From IMG/VR virus record IMGVR_UViG_3300045922_000293, positions 1 to 64,000 of that record: DNA of 64,000 bases. One strand, written 5' to 3'. Below, in pieces: positions 33,609 to 41,310 of this stretch. The number at the start of each line of letters is the position of its first letter. Position 1 is the first letter of the stretch. A model generated the notes under the pieces. It had not been told where the DNA came from. It saw nothing but the letters and a program-made list of their open reading frames with translations, and did not search any database. A program made the translations under genes and the position numbers. Source of the DNA: a virus.

Positions 33609-34439
33609 ATGAAGCGTACCTCTTATCAGCGCCGCCGACCCATGCGCCGTACCTCCTCAGCTAAGGTTCTGTCATCACGACTTGACCGCGTAGCGAATAT
33701 TATTGAGTCCCACCATCGCAAGCTTGGTCTCACCCGCAAGCAGGCGCATCAATTCTGTTTCTCATTGGATCGTCTCGCGGATGTCCTTGATCAGAGCGAT
33801 ATTCAGCAGTGGGATGTTGCGTATGAAGACCCCGAACTCACTTCGGATGAGGAGAGTTTTGATGATGAGCTGATGTTGCAAGAGGATGAGCCTTATATGG
33901 AGACGTTCCATGCTCCATCTAGGCTTCATGAGGGTGATGAGGACGAGGATTCTTACATGCATCATTTTCAAGGAAGCGATTTCGCTAACGTGAATAAGTA
34001 CATGCAAGATGGCCGCCGATCAGCGTTGCGCAAGCCCGCGCGTAAGCTAGCCCGCCGCAAGTTGTCTTATCATTTTGCGGACATGGAAGATGATTGTGAT
34101 GAGGATTTTGACCATGATCATGACGCATATGCTGATATGGATTGTGACGCCGATGATGATTATGGGTCTGACTGTGATGTAATGATGGACGAGGTGGAGT
34201 CTTATCATTTTGCGGATGAAGATGATGAAGAGGCAGAAGATGATATGAACGAAGAAGATGATGTAGAGGCGCGCCGCCGTATGGCGCGCCGCCGTCGATC
34301 AACTGCCTATCTGAATCCTCGTTATGCTCGCCTCCGCCAACGATGGGCTTCCGAAGATGATGTAGAGGCAGAAGATGATATGGAGGAAGAAGATGATGTA
34401 GAGGCGCGCCGCCGTATGGCGCGCCGCAACCGTCGTTAA
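33609..34439 (+). CDS. Charge-block repeat protein, 276 aa
   Basis: The first 100 residues are basic then helical (LTRKQAHQFCFSLDRLADVL). The rest alternates very acidic blocks with Arg blocks. EEDDVEARRRMARR occurs twice (about 214-227 and 259-272) in copies identical at DNA level, and SYHFAD also occurs twice. The alternation of acid run, VEA and Arg run is shared with the 443-residue protein at 37369. Position beside the prohead protease suggests a scaffold or core protein, or a protein packaged in the head, but no homology is visible. RBS CGGAG is upstream. Confidence 0.65.
   Translation: MKRTSYQRRRPMRRTSSAKVLSSRLDRVANIIESHHRKLGLTRKQAHQFCFSLDRLADVLDQSDIQQWDVAYEDPELTSDEESFDDELMLQEDEPYMETFHAPSRLHEGDEDEDSYMHHFQGSDFANVNKYMQDGRRSALRKPARKLARRKLSYHFADMEDDCDEDFDHDHDAYADMDCDADDDYGSDCDVMMDEVESYHFADEDDEEAEDDMNEEDDVEARRRMARRRRSTAYLNPRYARLRQRWASEDDVEAEDDMEEEDDVEARRRMARRNRR
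34251..34427 (+). repeat. Pair of identical 42-bp direct repeats in coding sequence
   Basis: The copies at 34251-34292 and 34386-34427 are identical and in frame, each encoding EEDDVEARRRMARR. Each includes the small palindrome GGCGCGCC twice. They probably arose by duplication within the gene. Confidence 0.8.
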
Positions 34440-34445
34440 TCCATT

Positions 34446-34489
34446 ATAGCGGATTGGTCATGGTGTAACAAAAGAGGCCAATCCGCTAT
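34446..34489 (+). terminator. 12-bp stem hairpin after charge-block gene
   Basis: ATAGCGGATTGG (34446-34457) pairs perfectly with CCAATCCGCTAT (34478-34489) around a 20-nt loop, then GCTTTTGC. It lies 6 nt after the stop codon. The short T-run makes termination plausible. Confidence 0.55.
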
Positions 34490-34759
34490 GCTTTTGCATG
34501 ACGTGCATCATAACGCATAAAAATTCTTCTCCTTGAGGCCCCCCGATCTTATTGTAACCCCGAGTAGATGTTGAAGGCGGCTTATGGGGTGATCAAGAAG
34601 AATCACGCTGTGAAAATTTATGTATGGTGATGGTGTCGAGACTCTTGAAGCCATTTTCACATCGTAAGGGAGAAAGCGCCAAAGGTCTATCTAATAAACT
34701 TTTTTAAAATAAGGGGGGGATAAGACTATCTTCACGCATTTTATTTAAAGGTGATCAGG
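34490..34759. other. Gap between charge-block gene and SH3/Zn-ribbon gene
   Basis: With the hairpin at 34446 this makes a gap of about 320 nt. I see no convincing gene; the longest ATG frame is about 20 codons. An AAACTTTTTTAAAA stretch (about 34696-34709) resembles the candidate promoter motif and is followed by GGGGGG and by the AAGGTGA RBS at 34748 for the next gene. Confidence 0.4.
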
Positions 34760-35746
34760 ATGAGGTTTTTACCCGAAGACAGTGAATCTCTGGCGCGTCA
34801 TATTTTGAATAACGGCGCAGAGTATGTGAAGAGCCGTGTACAAGGCGCTGAATATGTGTCTGTAAGGCTTGAAAAGGGTTTGCGCGCCTCCGATCCCCCT
34901 ATTTTGAGATTGGATATTAGCTTAGATGATAAAAGTGAGTGGATTAATAATATTTTTGAGAATTCAAACCTTTTTAAAGTTATATTAAATTCTTATGATG
35001 GGTCACTAGAAGTCTTTTGTAGGGGATATCAAAATTCTGTAAAATTCAGAAAATTACGAGTTAAGACCTTACAAGATGCTGTAAATGAGATTAATGCCTA
35101 CATTGCTCAAATCATCCCTGAGTTAAAGATGAGCAAGCGGATCGCGACCAAGTGCGCTTATATAGATTGGCAGAGCGTAGGAAGATCTTTACAGACGGGG
35201 GATCGTGTGCGAGTGTTCAACTCCGTCGATGGTAGGTTCTCCCCGTGGGAGGGTCATATCACGGCGGTCATGGCGCATTTAGGCATGGTGGATGTGCAGA
35301 CCCCCTTTGGTAATGTCCGTCTCCCCGTTGAAGACGTGACCGTTGTGAGCCGTGATCCTGTGTTAGAGGATACAGGCTATAAGGGGTATGATAACACACG
35401 CAATAAGGATGACCTCACGTTGCAGTACACGCCTGAAAAAGTGAAGACGGCATTGTATTGGAAGGCCAAGGGGCGTAAGTATATGCCGACTAGGTCTGAA
35501 GAGGAGAGTGGTAATTATGTCTGCCCTAAATGCGACAGCCCGTTGAAAAATTCAATTTACAAGAAGCGTACAAAGCTGTTTGTGTGTACAAACAATGAGT
35601 GCAATTTCTGCATCCGCCCCGTGGATATCATCCATGCGGAGACGTGTGATGGAGAGGATAAACCTTTGCTTGATGACACGAATCCGCGATCTCAGGTGTT
35701 GCGTATTGTGAAGGCTTATCTAAGCACGGGGGGATATGTGTCATGA
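34760..35746 (+). CDS. Unknown protein with SH3-like and zinc-ribbon segments, 328 aa
   Basis: ATG 34760 has AAGGTGA 5 nt upstream and is preferred over GTG 34751. The central part reads like a small beta barrel (TGDRVRVFNSVDGRF, then DVQTPFGNVRLPVEDVTVV, about 140-190). The C-terminal region has CPKC (about 256-259) and C-x6-C-x2-C (FVCTNNECNFC), a likely zinc ribbon. Its stop overlaps the start of the prohead protease gene (ATGA), so it likely belongs to the prohead assembly operon. The actual role is unknown. Confidence 0.65.
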   Translation: MRFLPEDSESLARHILNNGAEYVKSRVQGAEYVSVRLEKGLRASDPPILRLDISLDDKSEWINNIFENSNLFKVILNSYDGSLEVFCRGYQNSVKFRKLRVKTLQDAVNEINAYIAQIIPELKMSKRIATKCAYIDWQSVGRSLQTGDRVRVFNSVDGRFSPWEGHITAVMAHLGMVDVQTPFGNVRLPVEDVTVVSRDPVLEDTGYKGYDNTRNKDDLTLQYTPEKVKTALYWKAKGRKYMPTRSEEESGNYVCPKCDSPLKNSIYKKRTKLFVCTNNECNFCIRPVDIIHAETCDGEDKPLLDDTNPRSQVLRIVKAYLSTGGYVS

Positions 35747-37233
35747 TACGGTATACAATCGCGAAGGTGTCTACGGTATCCGTGGATAGAGATGTATGGT
35801 CACAATTCAAGAAGGCGCACTCATCCTATTCTACGGGGGTATTCCGTAACAAGCGGACGGCCAAGACCAACAGCTCTAAGGACATCCTCAACCTTTTTGA
35901 TCCTAAGAAGTATATCCTGACACACGCGACAATTATAGCAAGTGTTGACACAGAAGATGTGCCGGGGGTGAAGTTAGGCGAGAACATGTGGGAGGACGGG
36001 CGTAAGATCACCCGTCTATGGTCAGATTACCGTATTAAGAAGGACACAGAGCGTTACATTAACTTTAATAATGATGCATGGGAGCGTCAAAATCTTCTTC
36101 AAACGTTTTGGACATTCATTGGGGGGTACAATTATCAAGAGCACATTCAAGACCCTGAGTTAAGTAAGGGCATTATCTTGGATGCCGTGAGTCGAGATCT
36201 TGGCGACACGGTGTACATTGATATTCTTGTGGCGACGGATCGCTCACATGTTGCGCTTGTGCATGATATTGTCATGAAGAAGATGAAAACGATGTCCATG
36301 GGATGCTCCATTAAGTTTTCAATCTGCACGAAATGTGGGAACATCGCAGCGGATGAAAAAGATATGTGCTCACATATCCGAAGCATGAAGGGCGATACGT
36401 TCAGTGATGCGAACGGAGTTGAGCGTAAGATCGCGGAGCTGTGTGGGCATAGGGAGGTGCCTGAGAGCGTCACATTCTTTGAGGGGTCATGGGTGGAGGT
36501 ACCCGCTTTTGAGGGCGCAGAGGTACGCGCGGTCCTCTACACGCCTGAAGACCTTGATCTGAATGCGGCGGTCCATACCGCACATATCATTCGATTCCCG
36601 TCACAAGTGCCATCCTTTTCTGATTGGACGCAAGCCTTTATAACCTCGCGTGAGGCATCTTTTCGGGATCGTGTAAGTTTTTCTTTTGATGACGATGATG
36701 ATGAAGACGGTGACGGGGATGTGAAGGATGATAAGAATTATTATGAGACGGTTTTAGAAGAGGCTAAAGATCTGGTACAAAATAAGCTCAAGACGGATCT
36801 AAAACGTGAGGTGATGGATAGCCTACGCAAGGATGATGAGAAGACGGAAGCTCCCCTTACCATGGCAGAAGACATGAATGATACGGTCATTGAGTCACGG
36901 CGTCTGGCTCATATTATCAAGGGGATCAAAACGGCTTCTTGCACAAAGGCTGAGATATTTTTAGCCGCCCTCAATCTCTTAGGGAACACCCGCACCGCAT
37001 CGTCATCTCGGCTCCCTATGGAGGCCCGTATTCTCGGTATGTATGCTGTTGCAAAATACAAGAATGCAAACACTTCTTTTTCCAAAAAGTTTCATGGCCT
37101 TTTGACTTTGACCAAACATGCTTCAAATGTGTCTAAGTTTTTAAAGCTCGCTGAAATTCACGCCAAGCGTACTTTAACCCCCTCAGAGCGGGCATATTTA
37201 AGTGATGCATATGTGAAATTGAAGGAATTTTAA
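35743..37233 (+). CDS. Prohead protease-like protein with zinc-like insert
   Basis: The segment YQEHIQDPELSKGIILDA (H134) followed by VYIDILVATD and MKTMSMGCSIKF (S185) matches the strand-helix layout and candidate His-Ser residues of prohead maturation proteases. A CTKCG...CSHI group (C195, C198, C209, H211) lies just after the Ser, and SWVEVPAFEGAEVRAVLY (about 249-266) is the conserved strand seen in such enzymes. From 310 on there is an acidic linker (DDDDDEDGDGD) and a helical C-terminal domain, perhaps scaffold-like. The protease should process head proteins during maturation. It stands between portal and capsid genes, as expected. The active-site assignment is inference. Confidence 0.62.
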   Translation: MIRYTIAKVSTVSVDRDVWSQFKKAHSSYSTGVFRNKRTAKTNSSKDILNLFDPKKYILTHATIIASVDTEDVPGVKLGENMWEDGRKITRLWSDYRIKKDTERYINFNNDAWERQNLLQTFWTFIGGYNYQEHIQDPELSKGIILDAVSRDLGDTVYIDILVATDRSHVALVHDIVMKKMKTMSMGCSIKFSICTKCGNIAADEKDMCSHIRSMKGDTFSDANGVERKIAELCGHREVPESVTFFEGSWVEVPAFEGAEVRAVLYTPEDLDLNAAVHTAHIIRFPSQVPSFSDWTQAFITSREASFRDRVSFSFDDDDDEDGDGDVKDDKNYYETVLEEAKDLVQNKLKTDLKREVMDSLRKDDEKTEAPLTMAEDMNDTVIESRRLAHIIKGIKTASCTKAEIFLAALNLLGNTRTASSSRLPMEARILGMYAVAKYKNANTSFSKKFHGLLTLTKHASNVSKFLKLAEIHAKRTLTPSERAYLSDAYVKLKEF

Positions 37234-37247
37234 CGCTAAAATTCCTT
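37222..37247 (+). terminator. 11-bp hairpin spanning protease stop codon
   Basis: AAGGAATTTTA (37222-37232) pairs perfectly with TAAAATTCCTT (37237-37247) around ACGC. The stop codon is in the stem. The T-run is weak, so it may serve as an mRNA 3' end structure. Confidence 0.5.
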
Positions 37248-37255
37248 ATCTTAGA

Positions 37256-37275
37256 AAATCTTTTTATAAACACAT
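37256..37275 (+). promoter_or_regulatory. AAATCTTTTTATAAACACAT motif, candidate late promoter
   Basis: Nearly identical over 18 nt to the copy at 41292 (AATCTTTTTATAAAAACAT). It lies about 95 nt before the ATG at 37369. It contains TATAAA, as T4 late promoters do, but the flank is different. Confidence 0.5.
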
Positions 37276-37368
37276 TTTAGGGTAGGTGTCTTCCTTTTTC
37301 GTGTTGTGAATAGGAAGCACAAAAGACTGATCCTATGTGCCCTTGATAGAACATAAGGAGTTCCAAAA

Positions 37369-38700
37369 ATGAATCGTCGTAATCGTCTGACTCAGCGTAA
37401 AGTGGGTATGCGCCGCAAGGCCGATCCTTATACCATGCACCAGGAGCGTGTCAATCCTCCCGTTGAGAAGTATATGAATGGTGATCCTAGTGCATGGGCT
37501 GAGGATCTGCATCCTATCCCTCCCTATGGCACCCCCCGTAATCAGATCGGCCTCCCCGAATTTATGGAGACGACGTGGACACATAAGGGTACGGAGGATT
37601 GGTCGGAGAACAGCCAAGCCTATGATAACGGCTTTACCTTTGATCGTGAAGACGATCAGGCCCGCCGTCTACAGTCAAGCCACCAGCGTCGCGTGATCGC
37701 GAAGCTGGAGGTGAAGGCTTCTAAGTGCATCCGTATCGCTAAGGCGCTTCTGGTCAATGCATCTGCGGACGTGATCGAGGAACAGGCGATGGCTTTCATG
37801 TCTTTGTCCGATCGTGCTATTCAGGCGACGCTTGTCCGTTTGGCGGAGGACGAGCATGCTTCTGAGGAGGAGGAGGAGGAGGAGGACGAGGTGGAGTCCC
37901 GACGTCTCGCTCGCTATTTGCAGGCGAAGCGCAAGGCGAAGAAGAAGGCGGAAGAGGAAGTCGAGTCTAAGAAGTCCAAGAAGTCCAAATCCAAGAAGGC
38001 CGATGAGGACGACGATGAGGATGAGGACGATTATGAGGACGACGACGACGACGATGATTCCGAAGAGGAAGACGAGGTTGAGGCCAAGAAGTCAAAGAGG
38101 TCCAGAAAGTCTGAAGAGGAAGACGAGGTTGAGGCCAAGAAGTCGAAGAGGTCCAGAAAGTCTGAAGAGGAAGACGAGGTTGAGGCCAAGAAGTCGAAGA
38201 GGTCCAGAAAGTCTGAAGAGGAAGACGAGGTTGAGGCCAAGAAGTCGAAGAAGCGCTCGAAGAAAGCTATGTCTGAAGAGGAGATGGACGCAGAGGTTGA
38301 GGCTATGCTTGCGAGCATGGATGAAGATCTTGATGACATCGTATCGGAAGAGGATGTAGATTCTGAAGAGGAAGATGAGGATCTTGACGCTTCTCTAGAG
38401 GATCTTCTTGACGATGAAGACGCTATGATGGATGACATGGTGGATGATTCTACCATCGACGATATGGTTCTTGAGCATGAGGTAGATCCTCTCATGGAAA
38501 TGACCCTGGATGATGACATTTATTCACGTCTCATGAGCCGTTCAGCCAAGGGCAAGACATCGGCTCAAAAGTCCGCGCAAAAGGGCGTCAAGCGTCTTGG
38601 CCGTGTCACGACCGCCTCTGTTAAGGACAACAGTGAGGTGAATGACCTTAGTAAGCTATGGACCACTGAGCCGGATGTCTCTAAGGTGTTCAAGCGTTGA
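37369..38700 (+). CDS. Charge-block repeat protein, candidate scaffold, 443 aa
   Basis: The N-terminal 100 residues are basic and polar. A helical part follows (VIAKLEVKASKCIRIAKALL). Residues about 165-300 are extreme alternations of Glu/Asp runs and Lys/Ser/Arg runs. They include four tandem 17-residue repeats, SEEEDEVEAKKSKRSRK (residues 231-298), and a long acidic C-terminal stretch. The last 50 residues are basic again. It lies between protease and capsid genes, where scaffolds usually are, and the charged, low-complexity make-up fits a scaffold or core protein. RBS AAGGAG precedes ATG 37369. The repeated VEA between blocks could be a processing site (inference). Confidence 0.65.
   Translation: MNRRNRLTQRKVGMRRKADPYTMHQERVNPPVEKYMNGDPSAWAEDLHPIPPYGTPRNQIGLPEFMETTWTHKGTEDWSENSQAYDNGFTFDREDDQARRLQSSHQRRVIAKLEVKASKCIRIAKALLVNASADVIEEQAMAFMSLSDRAIQATLVRLAEDEHASEEEEEEEDEVESRRLARYLQAKRKAKKKAEEEVESKKSKKSKSKKADEDDDEDEDDYEDDDDDDDSEEEDEVEAKKSKRSRKSEEEDEVEAKKSKRSRKSEEEDEVEAKKSKRSRKSEEEDEVEAKKSKKRSKKAMSEEEMDAEVEAMLASMDEDLDDIVSEEDVDSEEEDEDLDASLEDLLDDEDAMMDDMVDDSTIDDMVLEHEVDPLMEMTLDDDIYSRLMSRSAKGKTSAQKSAQKGVKRLGRVTTASVKDNSEVNDLSKLWTTEPDVSKVFKR
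38059..38262 (+). repeat. Four tandem 51-bp in-frame repeats
   Basis: Units start at 38059, 38110, 38161 and 38212. Units 2 and 3 are identical. Unit 1 differs at two bases, and unit 4 diverges in its last 12 bases. Such near-identical copies imply recent expansion and probable length variation. Confidence 0.9.
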
Positions 38701-38707
38701 TTTCAAC

Positions 38708-38755
38708 TTTTGAGCTTGGCAAGATGAGAAAAGTGTTGTCGGGCTCAAAATTTTT
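38708..38755 (+). terminator. Rho-independent terminator before capsid cluster
   Basis: TTTTGAGC (38708-38715) pairs with GCTCAAAA (38743-38750). Further G-U and Watson-Crick pairs extend the stem inward, and five T follow. It ends the charge-block gene transcript and is followed by a candidate promoter motif. Confidence 0.75.
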
Positions 38756-38770
38756 CCATGTTTTTTTTAT

Positions 38771-38785
38771 GGATCTTTTAATATT
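38771..38785 (+). promoter_or_regulatory. GATCTTTTAATATTA motif, candidate late promoter
   Basis: It lies just downstream of a terminator and about 95 nt before the candidate decoration protein gene and the capsid gene. The leader between is AT-rich. The core GATCTTTTAAT is the same as at 44032. Confidence 0.5.
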
Positions 38786-38878
38786 AAGTTAAATTGTAGA
38801 ATTCTGACTTAATATCAGATATTCTTAACCTAATGTGTAGTGTTCTAATTTCAGTCACGTTATGTCAGGAGACACACA

Positions 38879-39490
38879 ATGGCTATTCCAGGTCAGGCTA
38901 GCGGTGATTTCACCGAGTCACAATCCGCCCTACGTATCCTTTATATTGGGCATCGGAATACGTTCTCAGCGACGCTGACAACGGATTCTTTCATTCAAAC
39001 CAATCCTCCCGTTGTCGTGACCCCCGCGTCTGTTTCACAGACGCTCGGTCCCGCCCCTAAGCGCGGCGTTCTCTCGGGCTCCGTTGCCTTCACTCGCCCC
39101 GATGCTGGTAATGGTTTCATTGGTGGCCCCCTCGCGACTGCACCCGCCGCAGGTGCGCTCCGCCCCCTTGGTTTTTTCATCAATGATGCCGCGGGTTATT
39201 CTTTTCTGAATACCCCCGCCGCTGCCTCGGGTCAAGGTCCTTACACTTCGGCTCAGGGTACGATTGGGACTCAACTTTATGAGACCCAAAATCTCAACAC
39301 CAACGCTGCGTTGACGTATCAAGTGGGTGACTTTGTGTATGCTTCTCTCAATGGATATCTGACGAATGTTGCGGATGCAGATAATGCAATTGAGCTTGCT
39401 CATGCTCTGGCTTCCGCGACGGTGATGGGTGTCGTAAAGATCGTCCCAGATGCCGTGCTTGCAGAACTCTTGTTGGATCAGCGCATTTAA
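38879..39490 (+). CDS. Candidate capsid decoration or head protein, 203 aa
   Basis: A beta-rich, Ala/Gly/Pro/Thr-rich chain with no cysteine. The C-terminal part YQVGDFVYASLNGYLT then DADNAIELAHALASATVMGVVKI resembles the small beta-barrel end of capsid decoration proteins that sit beside capsid genes. It has a strong RBS (CAGGAGA) and is 69 nt upstream of the major capsid gene, so it is likely expressed in quantity. Alternative: another head-stabilising or minor capsid protein. Confidence 0.5.
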   Translation: MAIPGQASGDFTESQSALRILYIGHRNTFSATLTTDSFIQTNPPVVVTPASVSQTLGPAPKRGVLSGSVAFTRPDAGNGFIGGPLATAPAAGALRPLGFFINDAAGYSFLNTPAAASGQGPYTSAQGTIGTQLYETQNLNTNAALTYQVGDFVYASLNGYLTNVADADNAIELAHALASATVMGVVKIVPDAVLAELLLDQRI

Positions 39491-39559
39491 TGTTCATTAC
39501 CCCCGTGTTTGGGGGAATTGATGCAAATCGTAGAGAGATATTGAGAGGAGATATACATA

Positions 39560-40435
39560 ATGTCTAACATCGACAACAAAGTGAAGCAGCAGATCATTGC
39601 AAAGTACATCGGTACTGCGCAAGGTCGTCAGAAGCTGGCAGCGTCCATGACGAAGCCTCTACGTCAACGTCGTGACTATTCTTCAGTCGCCCGTAAGACC
39701 TTCCTCGTGGAGGATCTGCCGGACGGTGCGCTCCCTATCTATGACAAGGACCCCGATGTCGCGGCCTATGTCGTGGGGGAAGAAGGCGAAAGTATCATGA
39801 GCGTGATCAAGCCCCGCCGTGTGATCATCCCCCTGTTTGAGATCGCGTGTCTGCCTGAGATTCCTCTCACGCAAGTTAAGGAGCGCCGCTTTGATCTGAT
39901 TCAGCGTTCACAGGATCTTGGGCGCGCCCAGATTCAGGCGGCTGAGGATGAGCGCAGTTTTGCTATCATGGATGCGGTTGCGGTCAACGGTTTTGACAGC
40001 CTCCCCGGCCAGACAAACCCTGACATTCCCGTTGCGGCTCCCGTCACCTCTTCGATCCTCGCGGATGGTTTTTCCGAGATCGAGAAGCATGACCTCCGTG
40101 TTGCCCGCATTTATATGAATGCGAAGGATTACGCAGATGTCCGTAAGTTCGGCCAAGAGATCCTTGACATCCAGAGCCAAGCAGATCTTCTCAAGACGGG
40201 TCTGCAAGCCACCCTCTGGGGTGCTCAGATCATCGTCAGCCGTCTGGTGCCTATTGGCACCTTGTACATCTGTTGTGACCCTGAGATGTTTGGTCGCATC
40301 CCCGTCCGCACTGAGCTGACCGTCCTCTCCGCGGACGATCCCCGTGCCCGCACGATTGGTTTCAGTATCTTCGAGCAGCTCGGAATCGGCGCGACTAACC
40401 CCCGTGGCCTTCAGCGTTTGATCGTGAGCCGCTGA
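39560..40435 (+). CDS. Major capsid protein (HK97-like fold)
   Basis: A 291-residue protein with strong RBS (GAGGAGA), located after scaffold-like and decoration-like genes. Its pattern matches HK97-type capsid proteins of large myophages: an N-terminal helical arm, the extended loop region (EEGESIMSVIKPRRV), a spine-helix region (DRAQ/AEDERSFAIMDAVAVNG area), and the C-terminal strands ATLWGAQIIVSRLVPIGTLYICC followed by FGRIPVRTELTVLSAD. It assembles the icosahedral shell and may be matured by the prohead protease. Codon use is even and C-ending codons are common, as often seen for highly expressed genes. Confidence 0.85.
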   Translation: MSNIDNKVKQQIIAKYIGTAQGRQKLAASMTKPLRQRRDYSSVARKTFLVEDLPDGALPIYDKDPDVAAYVVGEEGESIMSVIKPRRVIIPLFEIACLPEIPLTQVKERRFDLIQRSQDLGRAQIQAAEDERSFAIMDAVAVNGFDSLPGQTNPDIPVAAPVTSSILADGFSEIEKHDLRVARIYMNAKDYADVRKFGQEILDIQSQADLLKTGLQATLWGAQIIVSRLVPIGTLYICCDPEMFGRIPVRTELTVLSADDPRARTIGFSIFEQLGIGATNPRGLQRLIVSR

Positions 40436-40445
40436 TAACAGATTA

Positions 40446-40473
40446 GCTTCCCCTGACACAGTGTCGGGGAAGC
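40446..40473 (+). terminator. Hairpin 1 of three after capsid gene
   Basis: GCTTCCCC-T-GACAC pairs with GTGTCGGGGAAGC, 13 bp with one bulge and a minimal loop, 10 nt after the capsid stop. No T-run follows. It may protect the abundant capsid mRNA 3' end or terminate together with the next two hairpins. Confidence 0.6.
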
Positions 40474-40477
40474 GTCA

Positions 40478-40502
40478 GGATAGGGCTATGTATGCCCTAT
40501 CC
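40478..40502 (+). terminator. Hairpin 2 of three after capsid gene
   Basis: GGATAGGGC (40478-40486) pairs perfectly with GCCCTATCC (40494-40502), loop TATGTAT. It follows hairpin 1 by 4 nt. Confidence 0.55.
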
Positions 40503-40510
40503 CCCCGCCA

Positions 40511-40554
40511 GAGAATAAGGTCTATATGGAGCAAACCATATAGACCTTATTCTC
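40511..40554. terminator. 19-bp perfect hairpin between convergent units
   Basis: GAGAATAAGGTCTATATGG (40511-40529) pairs perfectly with CCATATAGACCTTATTCTC (40536-40554), loop AGCAAA. It lies between the + strand capsid unit and the minus-strand Dps cassette, where its arm also encodes the last residues of the frameshifted minus-strand gene. A bidirectional transcription barrier is likely. Confidence 0.65.
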
Positions 40555-40831
40555 ATTTAAAGAGGTGAAAATTTCACAGGACCGCATCAAGGCTTCACCC
40601 GTGATCTTGAAATCCGCAGGCTTGGTGTAACCCCCGCTCTTGAAGGTTGTTTTGATATGCTTAATAATCACATCAAGCGGGGGCAACACTCCTGCTTCCA
40701 AGGGGATGAATCAGGGGATGAATCAGGGGATTAGGTTTATTATCACTCTGCTTGTACAATGGCTGTACAGCGTCGGCTAGCGTCGTCAAATGATCCACCG
40801 TATAGGCTTTCGCCACCTTTTTCTCAAACAT
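40522..40831 (-). pseudogene. Frameshifted small gene downstream of Dps-like gene
   Basis: On the minus strand, ATG at 40831 overlaps the Dps-like stop by 8 nt (ATGTTTGA) and reads MFEKKVAKAYTVDHL for 52 codons to a stop at 40673. The +1 frame continues as a convincing second half from TTG 40701 (LEAGVLPPLDVIIKHIKTTF to FKITGEALMRSCEIF) and ends at 40522. One extra C in a CCCC run near 40702-40705, next to a 12-bp tandem repeat (PLIHPLIHP), would join them into a protein of about 100 residues. Function unknown. It could be a real mutation, a sequencing error, or programmed frameshifting. Confidence 0.5.
40702..40733. repeat. 12-bp tandem repeat in minus-strand gene
   Basis: GGGGATGAATCA occurs twice in tandem (40702-40713, 40714-40725) followed by a partial third GGGGATTA. 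It encodes PLIH repeats on the minus strand and sits exactly where the reading frame breaks. Confidence 0.8.
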
Positions 40832-41261
40832 TTAAACGTTGCTTAATCAGATACATATGATTTTCGTGTGAGTTGACAAGCCCCATGAGGTAGTCATCCC
40901 ATCCCATAGACAACAGCTCACAGTCATCAAGACAATTATAACAGTCTTCAATTAAATACATGGTGCCCCGCTCAAGAATCATCGCCCCCTTCAAGACCCC
41001 TTTACCCTCAGTGTGCATGAGAATATGTGAAGTTTTGCGCATCAAGGCCCTAGGCACGATGATGTTGCCGCAAAGTTCTACGATTTTCTCAGCAAGGGTA
41101 TCAATTTCTTTGCGCTCCTCCTTATAAAGCTTCTCAAAGAGGAGATGATCGCTATAACTTGATGGCCCCGTACATTGCCAATGGGCGGCACGGTAATGTG
41201 ACGAAAGTGCCTCAAGGGCGGCGAGGAGATTGAGGAGATAAGTTTGATGGAGGGGGGTCAT
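40824..41261 (-). CDS. Dps/ferritin-like protein
   Basis: A 145-residue helical protein matching the Dps pattern: the A-helix LLNLLAALEALSSHYRAAHWQCTGP (H and W as in Dps ferroxidase site ligand HW), then a B-helix with FEKLYKEERKEIDTLAEKI. The A helix His and the acidic residues of the B helix are the positions that form the inter-subunit ferroxidase site in Dps. Dps proteins oxidise and store iron and protect DNA. The gene is the only convincing one on the minus strand, inserted between capsid and neck genes. It has AAGGA 7 nt before its ATG. It looks like an accessory (moron-type) cassette. Iron-site completeness needs structural checking. Confidence 0.65.
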   Translation of the reverse strand: MTPLHQTYLLNLLAALEALSSHYRAAHWQCTGPSSYSDHLLFEKLYKEERKEIDTLAEKIVELCGNIIVPRALMRKTSHILMHTEGKGVLKGAMILERGTMYLIEDCYNCLDDCELLSMGWDDYLMGLVNSHENHMYLIKQRLNV

Positions 41262-41290
41262 TTTGATGTCCTTGTGTTAAAGGGAGGCAA

Positions 41291-41310
41291 TTAATCTTTT
41301 TATAAAAACA
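41291..41310 (+). promoter_or_regulatory. TTAATCTTTTTATAAAAACA motif, candidate late promoter
   Basis: It lies in the divergent gap between the minus-strand Dps gene and the + strand gene at 41363, about 53 nt before that ATG. It is the closest match to the copy at 37256. Two GTGTATAC direct repeats (41312 and 41340) follow it. Confidence 0.5.

Noticed and set aside
38059-38262. 51-bp repeat array as a CRISPR
   Set aside because: Contiguous in-frame repeats with no spacers, and a clear protein-coding pattern.
37814-38359. + strand 181-codon frame within the charge-block gene
   Set aside because: Arg/Thr-rich text produced by the repetitive GAGGAAGAC-type sequence in another frame.
38031-38519. 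Minus-strand 162-codon Ser-rich frame
   Set aside because: Antisense of Glu/Asp-rich repeats gives Ser/Phe; no RBS.
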